Source: UBA1181 sp963648205
GTDB lineage: Bacteria > Bacteroidota > Bacteroidia > Bacteroidales > Paludibacteraceae
DNA: 64,000 bases
Direction of reading: 5' to 3'
Assembly: GCA_963648205.1 (NCBI GenBank)
Contig: CAVJCT010000017.1
Coordinates: 7,250 to 71,249 of the forward strand
Under the pieces are notes generated by a model, which saw only the letters and a list, made by a program, of their open reading frames with translations, searched no databases and was not told the DNA's origin. Below are positions 16,847 through 25,432 of the stretch, piece by piece; position 1 is the stretch's first letter; every line of letters begins with the position of its first letter. A program made the position numbers and the translations under genes.

Positions 16847-18001
16847 TTATTTAATAACAGTTTTGATCTTAGCGAACTTCTCATTCAAGTCAGCGCATGC
16901 AGCCATAGCAGCTTTGATTTCATCTTCTCCAGTTTTGTTGATGATACAGTTGGCAAAAGAACCAGGAATACCTTGGATGGCATTTCTTGCCTCCTTGATA
17001 GCTGCACGGATGTCGCTATCGAGAGAAGCGTCGGTAGCAGCAACGATGGCTGAGATACTCTTCTCTCCACCCACTTTCTCGAGGTCAGTGATGTCGTCGC
17101 TCATTGTTCCCATGTATGAGTGTTGGATAGAGATGATGTTGTTAGTGTAGTCGTCTTTTGAGTGGTAAGAAGTCCAAGACTCTACGTCCTCAACGTTACC
17201 TGTAGTGAGAGGTCCACCAATCTTTTGGTTACCAACCTCATCGCTGATATCCAAACCACCGTCTACGATTTGGTCGATAACGTCAACCTGAGTTTTGTAT
17301 TGTGAATCGTAAAGGTTAGGTGTTTTGAAACGCTTTGCGAAGTTTCCAGAAACTCCAGACTCTTCTAACATTTTCTCTTCGGCTTCACTGTCCGTTTTTC
17401 CGCTCCAAGCGTAGTATAATTCAACAGTGTTCAGAACCAAAATGTCAGCAACTGCTGCAGCATACTCCAACTCACGTCCACTGAAGTCTGATGCTTTCTT
17501 CGCGCTACCTTGGTAGAAGAGTAAGTACTCCAAAGTGTGGAATCCACGAACTTCATGTCCTAATGCCTTTTCACCGTAAGCCACCTTTGACTCCAAAAAT
17601 GCGTTGATGTTTGCCTTATCCAATGGCCATGAGTCCAATGATGGATCTAAGTTGTATGTTGCGGCTGGTCCGAACAAGAATGACTCAGATTCCTCCCAAG
17701 GCTCACGAGTCTCGATCCATTGGTCGGCAGCAGCCTTAACCATATCGTCTGTCAACTTGCCGAGCGTGTCAGCAGCATACATTGCATTAACTTTCTCTTG
17801 CAAAACCTTAGCCTTCTCCTTCAAGTCAGCGTAGGTTGGAACAACGATGTTGTCAACGTAGTTGTCGATGGCAGCTTGGTAAGTGGCGTTCTCTGTTGCA
17901 GAGTCGTTCTTTGAATCATTGTCATCATCGTCATCACATGCAGTGAATCCGAAAAGAGAAAGTGCGATCAGACTTCCCCAAATGAACTTACTTTTTTTCA
18001 T
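16847..18001 (-). CDS. Imelysin-family lipoprotein (peptidase M75-like)
   Basis: A 384-residue lipoprotein (MKKSKFIWGSLIALSLFGFTAC, then an Asp-rich linker DDDDDND). The imelysin signature GxHxxE is present as GFHTLE at residues 153-158, inside a mostly helical protein with REPWEESESFLFGP before it. Imelysins were first named as insulin-cleaving proteins, but most members (EfeO, IrpA, Algp7) are periplasmic metal-binding proteins linked to iron uptake or electron transfer. The neighbours, two porins and two heme c proteins, fit a metal or redox role better than proteolysis. It lies 52 bp after the upstream porin gene. Confidence 0.88.
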   Translation of the reverse strand: MKKSKFIWGSLIALSLFGFTACDDDDDNDSKNDSATENATYQAAIDNYVDNIVVPTYADLKEKAKVLQEKVNAMYAADTLGKLTDDMVKAAADQWIETREPWEESESFLFGPAATYNLDPSLDSWPLDKANINAFLESKVAYGEKALGHEVRGFHTLEYLLFYQGSAKKASDFSGRELEYAAAVADILVLNTVELYYAWSGKTDSEAEEKMLEESGVSGNFAKRFKTPNLYDSQYKTQVDVIDQIVDGGLDISDEVGNQKIGGPLTTGNVEDVESWTSYHSKDDYTNNIISIQHSYMGTMSDDITDLEKVGGEKSISAIVAATDASLDSDIRAAIKEARNAIQGIPGSFANCIINKTGEDEIKAAMAACADLNEKFAKIKTVIK

Positions 18002-18053
18002 TTTGTTAGAAATGTTTAGTTGTACTTGAAACTTGTTTATTTTTTGTTATTTT

Positions 18054-19424
18054 TTATTTCTTATGCTTCTTCGCTACTGCATACCATCCGATGTAGCCAA
18101 CGCCTAATGAGAAGTTCTCCTCTCCGTTGAATTCTCCGCTGCCCACTTGTCTGTGGCTATAGTCTGCTTTGACTACCAAGTTTGGCAATGGGAAGTAGTT
18201 CACACCGACAGTGTAGATTTGTCTGTGGTAGCGTCCGTCTTTCACCACTGAACTTGTCGTCTTGTAGTTCATATCATAGAACTCGTAACGGATGAATGGT
18301 AACAACTTTTGTGTAGTCTTTGAGTTTGCCAATACATTGACACCGACTTCTGCGTACCAGTCCATTGCCACTTGAGCAACTTGTTGGCGAGGAAAGATGG
18401 AGATTTTACCCGATTTAGGCATTGAGAGGTTGGCAGTTGACAACTCCTCTGCATCACCAATTTTGCCCCAGATGTAGTTGGCGCGAGCGGTGATCCACTT
18501 GCTTTGGTGGGTTACATCGGCAGAGTTCAAGATGACGGGTGCTTTCACGTCATATTTCTCTAATCTATCGTATTTGGTAGAGTTGCCTGCTGTCTTGGTT
18601 GCTCCGTAGAATGACAAACCAATGCGAGTGTTAGGAATGAAACGGAAGTCTGTACGAGCGGCAAACGCAGGGTTGGTCATGGTCGACTTCTCGAACATTG
18701 ATTGTTTTCCTTTCTGGATGAAATTTGCCTTTGAGAAGAATGCAGGATCCAAACCGTTGATCACCATCACTTCATAGTCGAATTTTCCAACCGTACCGAA
18801 GAGTTCGATACCGTTCTCATGCCATGTGCATGGAATCATTGTGCTTTCACCCTCCGACCGAACGGCTCTAAAGAAGTTGAGTGGTTCGTGGTGAGCGTTG
18901 GTCAATCCGAAAGGCACGATGATGTGTCCGAAACGGAGGTTCAACTGCTTGAAGAAGGATTTGGTGATGTGGAACTGCTCGAGAGCGACCTCGCCACCTT
19001 TCTCGATTTCGATTTCATATTCTCCAGCCTCGTTGTATTCGTATTCGATGGCAGAACCTGCTCCACCATACTCGAACTCGATTTCCGAGCCTAATGTCCA
19101 AGTGTCATTGAATTTAACGTCCATTGCGATTACAAAACGAGGAATTGAGATTTCGGCACGTTTGTCATAGTCTGAACCGTATGAGTAGAAACTGTTTCGT
19201 CCGTAGTTGAAGGTTTGGAAGAGCATTTCGCCATATCCGCCGACACGGAAACGCCAGTCGTCATCTTCTGCCTCTTCCGAGGATTGCTCGTTAGGGTTGT
19301 TCGTCGTTTGTTCACTGCCTGTTGGAAGTGCTTCAGGCTGCAATTCTGAATCTTCAGATACACTCTGCGAATTAGCTGCAAAAGCGTAGAAAGTAGCAGC
19401 AATTAAGAGTAGCCAATGTTTCAT
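18054..19424 (-). CDS. Outer-membrane porin (phosphate-selective porin O/P-like)
   Basis: A 456-residue protein with signal peptide (MKHWLLLIAATFYAFAANSQ), a low-complexity acidic linker (NPNEQSSEEAEDDD, about residues 42-56), then a beta-barrel starting RFRVGGYGEMLFQ. NLRFGHIIVPFGLTNAHHEP is the conserved strand pair seen in the O/P porin family. It ends YIGWYAVAKKHKK, so the terminal aromatic is not at the very end. It is the first gene of the cluster and has a TAACTTTG box at 19449-19456. It may let a small anionic or metal-chelate substrate reach the imelysin protein encoded next; this is inferred from position. Confidence 0.82.
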   Translation of the reverse strand: MKHWLLLIAATFYAFAANSQSVSEDSELQPEALPTGSEQTTNNPNEQSSEEAEDDDWRFRVGGYGEMLFQTFNYGRNSFYSYGSDYDKRAEISIPRFVIAMDVKFNDTWTLGSEIEFEYGGAGSAIEYEYNEAGEYEIEIEKGGEVALEQFHITKSFFKQLNLRFGHIIVPFGLTNAHHEPLNFFRAVRSEGESTMIPCTWHENGIELFGTVGKFDYEVMVINGLDPAFFSKANFIQKGKQSMFEKSTMTNPAFAARTDFRFIPNTRIGLSFYGATKTAGNSTKYDRLEKYDVKAPVILNSADVTHQSKWITARANYIWGKIGDAEELSTANLSMPKSGKISIFPRQQVAQVAMDWYAEVGVNVLANSKTTQKLLPFIRYEFYDMNYKTTSSVVKDGRYHRQIYTVGVNYFPLPNLVVKADYSHRQVGSGEFNGEENFSLGVGYIGWYAVAKKHKK

Positions 19425-19448
19425 ATTCTTACGTCTCTAATTTTTGTG

Positions 19449-19456
19449 CAAAGTTA
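19449..19456 (-). promoter_or_regulatory. -7 box for the porin-imelysin transcript
   Basis: The minus strand reads TAACTTTG, 25 bp before the porin ATG. It is an exact TAnnTTTG but has no well-spaced TTTG -33 partner. Confidence 0.45.
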
Positions 19457-19478
19457 CGGCTACCATAAATGCAAAACA

Positions 19479-19550
19479 ATCCCCACAAATGGCTATTTTT
19501 TGACCCGATTTTCGGGTTTTTGCTCATTTTTTATAGCCATTTGTGGGGAT
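19479..19550. repeat. 18-bp perfect inverted repeat with nested hairpin, right copy of the palindromic element
   Basis: The arms are 19479-19496 (ATCCCCACAAATGGCTAT) and 19533-19550, exact complements. Nested inside is a second hairpin, ACCCGA (19503-19508) with TCGGGT (19512-19517), followed by a T-run. It lies between the RNA methyltransferase stop and the porin promoter and could act as a terminator. Its CCATTTGTGGGGAT end matches the element at 9619-9680 in the same orientation. Confidence 0.75.
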
Positions 19551-19587
19551 ACCCCAGAAAAATCTATTTGATTTTCTCTATAGAATT

Positions 19588-21483
19588 TTATTCTGCTGTC
19601 GGGTCAAAATAGTTGCCTCCAACGTATTTCTTCTCTTGATTGTTTGAACGGTCAGAATCGTCTCTTCTGCGGTCGTATGAACGGCGAGAGTCTCTGTCGC
19701 CTCTGTCGCCACGTTCGTTTCTGTCGCGTCTGTCATAGCCTCCGCGGTTGTCTCTTCTGTCACGGTCGCCGTAGTTGCCATAGTTGCTGCGACGGTCGCC
19801 ACTGAAGTTTCTTCTTTCGCCACGATCACCGTCTCTGCGGTCTCCGTCTCTTCTCTCACCATCACGACGCTCGTAGCTTCTTCTCTCGCCACGGTCGTCT
19901 CTTCTTCTGTCATCACGACGGTCATCTCTTCTGTCGTCTCTTCTATCATCACGTCGGTCGAAACCTCTACGCTCTTCTCTACGACGGTCGCCATCACGGT
20001 CGTCACGTCTTCTGAAGTCGCGACGCTCTTTGTCATCGTCGTTGCGGTATGGACGGCGTTCTCTTCTCTCGCCGTCGCCGTCGCCTTCGCTGCGTTCGCC
20101 TCTGTCGCCACGGAATCGGCGTTCGTTGTATTCTCTTCTGGCTTCTGCGATGTTGGCTTGTCTCTTCTCGAATGCCTCATGACGGCGTGCGCGGTATTCG
20201 CTGAGTTCATCCTCGCTCATTGACTCGCGCTTCCAACGGTCTTGCGCTGGCAACATGTAGACACCCTTGTACTCGCCCAATTCGCCTTCTTCCTCTCTTT
20301 TCTTATCGAACTCCTCTTGTTTGTCGGCACGTTCGCGCAAGAAATCGTCGCGGCGACCTTTAAACATATCATATTTACGGAACTCACATTCGATAGCACC
20401 GTTCAAAAGGTGGTATTTCACAGATGGACGCAATCCGATGCGGTCGGTAGCCTCGCAAGGCACGGTGATGATCCAAGCCGACATATCGGTGAAGTCGCGC
20501 TTCAGTTTCGCACCAATCTCTTCGTAGAGGGTGGCAAGGCTGGCTGGCTTGATACGTTCGCCGTATGGAGGGTTGAACATGATCATCGTTGGCTCTTCAG
20601 GACGGTCGACCGACTGGAATGGAGTGTGCAAAATCTCAATGTATTTCGACATTCCCGCACGTTTCACGTTCTCTTCGCAGATACGCAAAGCGGCAGATGA
20701 GATATCAGACGCATATATCTTATGAGTGAACTCGCGCTCTTCTGAGTCGTCGTCGTAGAGTTTATCCATAATAGACTGGTCGAAATCAGCCCATTTCTCG
20801 AAGGCGAATCCTTTTCGGTAGATACCAGGGGCGATGTTGAGGGCCATAAGGGCGGCTTCGATGGCGATGGTTCCCGAACCACACATTGGGTCCATAAAGT
20901 CGGTGGTGCCGTCCCAACCGGCGAGTTTCAACATACCTGCAGCCAATACCTCATTAATAGGGGCTTCAGTTTGCTCTACCTTGTATCCACGCAAATAGAG
21001 AGGCTCACCAGAACTGTCTAACGACAAAGTACAAGTCTCTTGGTTGACGTGAATATTCAATTGTACATCAGGATTGGTGATACGGACGGAAGGTCTCTCA
21101 CCGAATTTTTCTCTAAAATGGTCGGCTATGGCGTCTTTAACCTTATAAGCAAGGAATTTGGAGTGGCGGAACGTCTCAGAGTAGACTACGGCGTCGATAG
21201 CGAAAGTCTTTTTAGTACTGAGGTATTGCGACCAGTCGAATGCCTTTACAACGTTATACACTTCGTCAGTGTCTTTAGCTTCAAACTTGTAGAAAGGCTT
21301 AAGGATACGTAATGCCGTACGACATTTAAAATTTGCTTTGTACAGCATCTCTTGGTCTCCCCAAAAGCGGACTCCACGAGTGATCGTCTCTACCTGTTCT
21401 GCGCCTAAGTCCTGCAACTCTTTCGCCAGCACTTCTTCCAACCCTTGGAAGGTCTTGGCAATCATTTCAAAATTGTTCGCCAT
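19588..21483 (-). CDS. THUMP-domain RNA methyltransferase (RlmL/RlmKL N-part-like) with Arg/Asp-rich tail
   Basis: A 631-residue protein. Residues about 1-170 hold a ferredoxin-like plus THUMP RNA-binding region, and about 175-385 the class I SAM methyltransferase domain with DPMCGSGTIAIEAAL and the catalytic MFNPPYGERI. This matches the group that makes N2-methylguanosine in 23S rRNA. The last 190 residues (from about 440) are an extended low-complexity tail of RRDD, RRDG, GDR and GERR units, far longer than the enzyme needs. Such RGG/RD-like tails usually bind RNA. The DNA of the tail is itself repetitive (19600-20170), so length may vary between strains. An opposite-phase frame through the tail is an artefact of the repeats. 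A TAAATTTG box lies at 21508-21515. Confidence 0.88.
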   Translation of the reverse strand: MANNFEMIAKTFQGLEEVLAKELQDLGAEQVETITRGVRFWGDQEMLYKANFKCRTALRILKPFYKFEAKDTDEVYNVVKAFDWSQYLSTKKTFAIDAVVYSETFRHSKFLAYKVKDAIADHFREKFGERPSVRITNPDVQLNIHVNQETCTLSLDSSGEPLYLRGYKVEQTEAPINEVLAAGMLKLAGWDGTTDFMDPMCGSGTIAIEAALMALNIAPGIYRKGFAFEKWADFDQSIMDKLYDDDSEEREFTHKIYASDISSAALRICEENVKRAGMSKYIEILHTPFQSVDRPEEPTMIMFNPPYGERIKPASLATLYEEIGAKLKRDFTDMSAWIITVPCEATDRIGLRPSVKYHLLNGAIECEFRKYDMFKGRRDDFLRERADKQEEFDKKREEEGELGEYKGVYMLPAQDRWKRESMSEDELSEYRARRHEAFEKRQANIAEARREYNERRFRGDRGERSEGDGDGERRERRPYRNDDDKERRDFRRRDDRDGDRRREERRGFDRRDDRRDDRRDDRRDDRRRDDRGERRSYERRDGERRDGDRRDGDRGERRNFSGDRRSNYGNYGDRDRRDNRGGYDRRDRNERGDRGDRDSRRSYDRRRDDSDRSNNQEKKYVGGNYFDPTAE

Positions 21484-21953
21484 CTTTGTTTATATGGAAA
21501 TAGGTCGCAAATTTAAAAAAGATTATAGAAATGTAACGATTTTGAAATGTGGAAATTGCGTTGGGGAAAATCTTTTTTTTCTGACTTGTCAAACCCGAAC
21601 CAGATGAATTTTTCCAAAAATAAAACCGTCGCTAACATTTCACAACGTGGCGACGGCTAATCCTTAAAGTATAAATGTTTCCTGAGAACGAAAATATTTT
21701 CTTAATTCCGTATGTCCCAAAGGTAGGGCGAAATCAGCGATATGTGGGGCGAAATTTGTTTCTAAAGGGGTGTGAAAATGTTACAAAAAAACTTTTTTGT
21801 GTGAAACTGAGATTCGATTGTTGAATCTCGCATCGATTTTTGTGTGTTTTTTATGTGTATTTTGGGATAATCACGTTTCATTTTTGTTACATGAGTCTAC
21901 TTTTGAAGTGCAAAATATCGGTGGCTGAAAAATTTGAGTTCTAAAGATCTCTT
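21484..21953. other. Divergent intergenic region with two hairpins, no gene seen
   Basis: This stretch separates the methyltransferase from rdgB. On the minus strand a TAAATTTG box at 21515-21508 probably serves the methyltransferase. Two hairpins are visible: CCGTCGC/GCGACGG (21626-21632 with 21650-21656) and GAGATTC/GAATCTC (21809-21815 with 21823-21829). Neither is followed by a clear T-run. No open frame of note and no known RNA was recognised. Confidence 0.5.
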
Positions 21954-21985
21954 TTTGCATATTTGTTCGTTCGTAGGTATCTTTG
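21954..21985 (+). promoter_or_regulatory. Promoter of the rdgB-porZ-tsaE-aro gene run
   Basis: TTTG at 21954-21957 and TATCTTTG at 21978-21985 are separated by 20 bases, the expected Bacteroidetes sigma-factor arrangement. The start would fall near 21992, about 25 bases before the rdgB ATG. The next genes run on the same strand with small gaps up to aroA at 30285. Confidence 0.7.
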
Positions 21986-22017
21986 CAGTAAGATATACAT
22001 TAGATTAATAGTGCGAT

Positions 22018-22599
22018 ATGAAAGAATTATTGTTAGCAACTAACAATCCTCACAAGGTAGACGAGATCAGAAGCAAGTTGGGCGATGCTCTGCAGATCAA
22101 AACGCTCAACGAACTGGGCTTTTATGACGATATTCCTGAGACAAGCGATACTTTGCAAGGAAACGCCAGTCAGAAGGCTCATTTCTTGTTTGATAAATTC
22201 GGTTGCAACTGCTTTGCCGATGATACGGGCTTGGAGGTTGAGGCTCTCAACGGTGAACCTGGCGTTTATTCGGCTCGCTACGCTGGTGAGGAGAAGAGTT
22301 CGGAGGCTAACATGAAAAAACTGTTGGAGAAGCTGCAAGGTCAGGAAAATCGTAAGGCAAGATTCCGCACCGTAATCTCACTTTTCTGGGATGGAACCGA
22401 GTATTTTTTTGAAGGAATCGTCTACGGAACGATCTTGACGGAGAAGCACGGAACGGAAGGTTTCGGCTATGATCCTATCTTCCAACCTGAGGGCTACGAC
22501 AAGTCTTTCGCTGAGTTGTCTATGGCAGAGAAAAATGCCATCAGCCATAGAGGTCGCGCAGTGGAGAAGTTGCTGGCGTTTTTGAAGGATAAAATCTAA
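22018..22599 (+). CDS. rdgB: Non-canonical purine NTP pyrophosphatase (RdgB/HAM1)
   Basis: RdgB hydrolyses ITP, XTP and their deoxy forms to monophosphates, keeping damaged purines out of DNA and RNA. The 193-residue protein shows the family motifs in order: LLLATNNPHKVDEI near the start, FADDTGLEVEALNGEPGVYS near residues 66-85, and GFGYDPIF followed by SFAELSMAEKNAISHRGRA near the end. Length is normal. It is the first gene after a good promoter and is followed 50 bp later by porZ. Confidence 0.96.
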   Translation: MKELLLATNNPHKVDEIRSKLGDALQIKTLNELGFYDDIPETSDTLQGNASQKAHFLFDKFGCNCFADDTGLEVEALNGEPGVYSARYAGEEKSSEANMKKLLEKLQGQENRKARFRTVISLFWDGTEYFFEGIVYGTILTEKHGTEGFGYDPIFQPEGYDKSFAELSMAEKNAISHRGRAVEKLLAFLKDKI

Positions 22600-22649
22600 T
22601 ACTCTTTCAACATTGTTTAAATCAGATATCGCATCTAATATAAATTGAT

Positions 22650-24983
22650 ATGGTGAAAAATAAGTCTTTTTTATTTCTGATTGTTTTGTTGGCAGGTGTC
22701 GCCAATTGGATGGGTCTTTCTGCGCAGGAAGTGGGAAAGTGGACTGCTTTTTTCTCATATAACCAAGCGAAACAGGTGGTCAATGCCGAAGATAAAGTCT
22801 ACTCCATCTCTAACGGTGCCCTTTTCTCAGTCGAGAAAAAGTCGGATTTGACGCAAACCTACACGAAGATAGACGGTTTGTCGGATAACGAGGTTTCTAC
22901 CGTTGGCTATAGTAGTGATTATGAGACACTTGTGATTGCCTACTCAAACGGAAATATCGATTTGCTCCGAAAAGGTAACATCTACAATATCTCAGATTTG
23001 AAACGTAAGGAAATCAGTGGAAAGACGGTTCATTCCATCACCACCAACGGCCGCTATGCCTATCTTGCGTGCGATTTGGGTATCGTGGTGGTCGATCTGA
23101 AGAAGGAGGAAATCGCAGATACTTATATTATAGGTGATGATGGCGCTTATATGGGCGTCTACAAGGTTGTGATTCAAGGAGATTCTATCTTTGCGCAGAC
23201 GCAGAGTGATGTGCGTTCTGCCAAATATTCTAATCACAACTTGGTGGATTACAAGCAGTGGAACAAACGCATCTACTCGGAAAACAGTATCAAGGGTGTT
23301 GCCAATTTGGGTGACAGACTTTTTGTGGCAGATGCCAGTGCGGTCTATTATATGGATGCCGACACCATTGCGTCCCTTCAGCAGTTGAGTGATCTGAAGT
23401 TCATCTACAGTGATGGTTCTTCAATGATCATCTTGGATGGTACTACCTTATATAATTACAATAAGGATTTGACGTTGAAGGAGACTCGTGAAATAACCTT
23501 CGCAGTAGACGGAGTTTATGATTCTGAGGCGGAGACTTATTGGATTTGTCGTGCCGAAAATGCTGTTCGCAACACCTACGGCTATTACAATCTCTACAAG
23601 TATGTAGGCGCGGAGGAGCAGGCGTTTATGAACGATGGTTTGGTGCAGTCGAATGTCTATTGTGTTCGTTATCAATATGGAAAACTGATGACGGGTAGTG
23701 GTGGTCCGCACGATCTTCCAGATATTCATACTCCTGGAATTATTCAAATCTATGAGAATGGTAAGTGGATTGTTATAGATGGAAGCCATGAAGGTTTCGC
23801 GGAAATATTAGCTTCAACTGATGTTGTTGAAAATGCATTCGAAAATGTATTGGATGTTGCCATTGATCCTACTGATCATCGTCGTATGTATGCGGCTTCT
23901 TGGCGTAGTATTTTTGAGTTTTATGATAACAAACCTGTCAAACAATATTGGGCAGGTTCAACGCCGTTATCTAATATCGGAAATCAGGTCCTGACCAACG
24001 GCCTCTATTTCGATGCAGACAATAATATGTATGTGTTGAACATGTTGTCGCAAAATTCCATCGTTATCAAAAAGGCGAATGGCGAGTGGACTTCGCTCTA
24101 CTATTCGGTGTTGGCAAACCATGAGAGTTTGCGTGCTTTGACAGTTACGGAGAACGGATTTATGTGGATTGCCTCGCCCGACCGTGGTGTGGGTATGGCT
24201 GTGATCGACCCGAAGGATACTCCTTTCCTCTCGTCGGATGATGATTCACGATTCTTCAGCACTTTCACCGATAAGGATGGCAATGCGGTAACGCCAGCTG
24301 CCGTTCGTTGTTTCGCTGAAGACCATAACAACGTGGTGTGGGTCGGTACAAGTTCGGGTCCGTTCTTGGTTAGTTCGCAAGAGGATATTTTCTCCAATAA
24401 TTTCCGTTTCGACCGTGTAAAAATCACTCGTGAGGATGATGAGAACTATGCCGACTTCTTGTTGAGCAGTAATCAAATCAACAAAATCATCGTGGATGGC
24501 GGAAACCGTAAATGGTTGGCTTCTTCGACGACGGGTGTCTATTTGTTGTCGGAAGATGGAAAGACGACCTTGCAGCACTTCACGACGGATAACAGTCCGA
24601 TGACCTCCAACGCCGTTATGGATATGACTCTCAACGAGGAGACGGGCGAGTTGTTTATCGCTACCTCTGGCGGACTCTTCTCGTATGTGATTGATGCGAC
24701 GGAACCATCGGCAGACTATTCCAACGTCTATGTCTATCCCAACCCTGTTACACCCGACTATGACGGCGACATTGTTGTGAAAGGTCTTTCAGAGAATAGT
24801 TTGGTGAGAATAGCCGACCCAGAGGGACGAATGATTTACGAAGGATATTCTAATGGAGGCACTTTCACTTGGAATGGCAATGCGAAGAGCGGCAGGAGAG
24901 TGGCAACGGGTGTTTACTACATCTTTGCGGCTCAAGAAGACGGCTCAATGAAAATGGTTACGAAAGTGGCTTTTGTCCATTAG
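22650..24983 (+). CDS. porZ: T9SS-associated beta-propeller protein, PorZ-like
   Basis: A 777-residue exported protein (signal MVKNKSFLFLIVLLAGVANW). The N-terminal propeller starts with GKWTAFFSYNQAKQVVNAED and has the DLLRKGNIYNISDLKRKEI block; a second propeller has the two-component-regulator type blades NVVWVGTSSGPFLVSSQEDI and RKWLASSTTGVYLLSEDG. The end is a Por-type sorting domain (VYVYPNPVTPDYDGD ... ATGVYYIFAAQ). The length and this order of domains match PorZ, the Porphyromonas gingivalis T9SS surface component of about 776 residues that delivers A-LPS to the sortase. A generic T9SS-sorted propeller protein is the alternative. It sits in a housekeeping run between rdgB and tsaE. 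Confidence 0.8.
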   Translation: MVKNKSFLFLIVLLAGVANWMGLSAQEVGKWTAFFSYNQAKQVVNAEDKVYSISNGALFSVEKKSDLTQTYTKIDGLSDNEVSTVGYSSDYETLVIAYSNGNIDLLRKGNIYNISDLKRKEISGKTVHSITTNGRYAYLACDLGIVVVDLKKEEIADTYIIGDDGAYMGVYKVVIQGDSIFAQTQSDVRSAKYSNHNLVDYKQWNKRIYSENSIKGVANLGDRLFVADASAVYYMDADTIASLQQLSDLKFIYSDGSSMIILDGTTLYNYNKDLTLKETREITFAVDGVYDSEAETYWICRAENAVRNTYGYYNLYKYVGAEEQAFMNDGLVQSNVYCVRYQYGKLMTGSGGPHDLPDIHTPGIIQIYENGKWIVIDGSHEGFAEILASTDVVENAFENVLDVAIDPTDHRRMYAASWRSIFEFYDNKPVKQYWAGSTPLSNIGNQVLTNGLYFDADNNMYVLNMLSQNSIVIKKANGEWTSLYYSVLANHESLRALTVTENGFMWIASPDRGVGMAVIDPKDTPFLSSDDDSRFFSTFTDKDGNAVTPAAVRCFAEDHNNVVWVGTSSGPFLVSSQEDIFSNNFRFDRVKITREDDENYADFLLSSNQINKIIVDGGNRKWLASSTTGVYLLSEDGKTTLQHFTTDNSPMTSNAVMDMTLNEETGELFIATSGGLFSYVIDATEPSADYSNVYVYPNPVTPDYDGDIVVKGLSENSLVRIADPEGRMIYEGYSNGGTFTWNGNAKSGRRVATGVYYIFAAQEDGSMKMVTKVAFVH

Positions 24984-25001
24984 TTTCAAAATAAAGAGAC
25001 A

Positions 25002-25409
25002 ATGAAGATAGAAAATTTACAGACGATACACCAGACTGCGAAGGAGTTCATCGCAGCGATGGGGGATAAGAAGGTGTTCTTGTTCTACGGTTCGATGGGT
25101 GCTGGTAAAACGACTTTCATCCGTGCTATATGTGAGGAATTGGGTGTGAAGGAGAGTATTAACAGTCCGACTTTCGCCATCATCAACGAATACAAGGCTG
25201 GCGACGGTTCTCCAATCTTCCACTTCGATTTCTACCGTATCAACAAGGAGGAAGAGGCTTACGATTTCGGTTACGAGGACTATTTCTACAGTGGCAAACT
25301 CTGCTTCGTGGAGTGGCCCGAGAAAATCGTCAACTTGCTCCCCGAGGATGCTGCTGTCGTAACGATCACCGAGCAACCCGACGGTTCAAGAGAGGTAACC
25401 ATCAAATAA
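25002..25409 (+). CDS. tsaE: tRNA threonylcarbamoyladenosine biosynthesis ATPase TsaE
   Basis: TsaE is the small ATPase that recycles the TsaBD complex making t6A37 in ANN-decoding tRNAs. The 135-residue protein has P-loop GSMGAGKT at residues 30-37, SINSPTFAIINEY (switch region) near 53-65, and HFDFYRI and CFVEWPEK later, all family hallmarks. It starts 18 bp after porZ. Confidence 0.95.
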   Translation: MKIENLQTIHQTAKEFIAAMGDKKVFLFYGSMGAGKTTFIRAICEELGVKESINSPTFAIINEYKAGDGSPIFHFDFYRINKEEEAYDFGYEDYFYSGKLCFVEWPEKIVNLLPEDAAVVTITEQPDGSREVTIK

Positions 25410-25432
25410 CCACCCTAATCCGTTGAAACTGC

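Noticed and set aside
19578..20210. 210-codon Thr/Ala/Glu-rich frame antiparallel in phase to the methyltransferase tail
   Set aside because: It lies on the same strand in another frame of the repetitive tail; repeats of GA-rich codons keep it open. No start context, signal or known domain.
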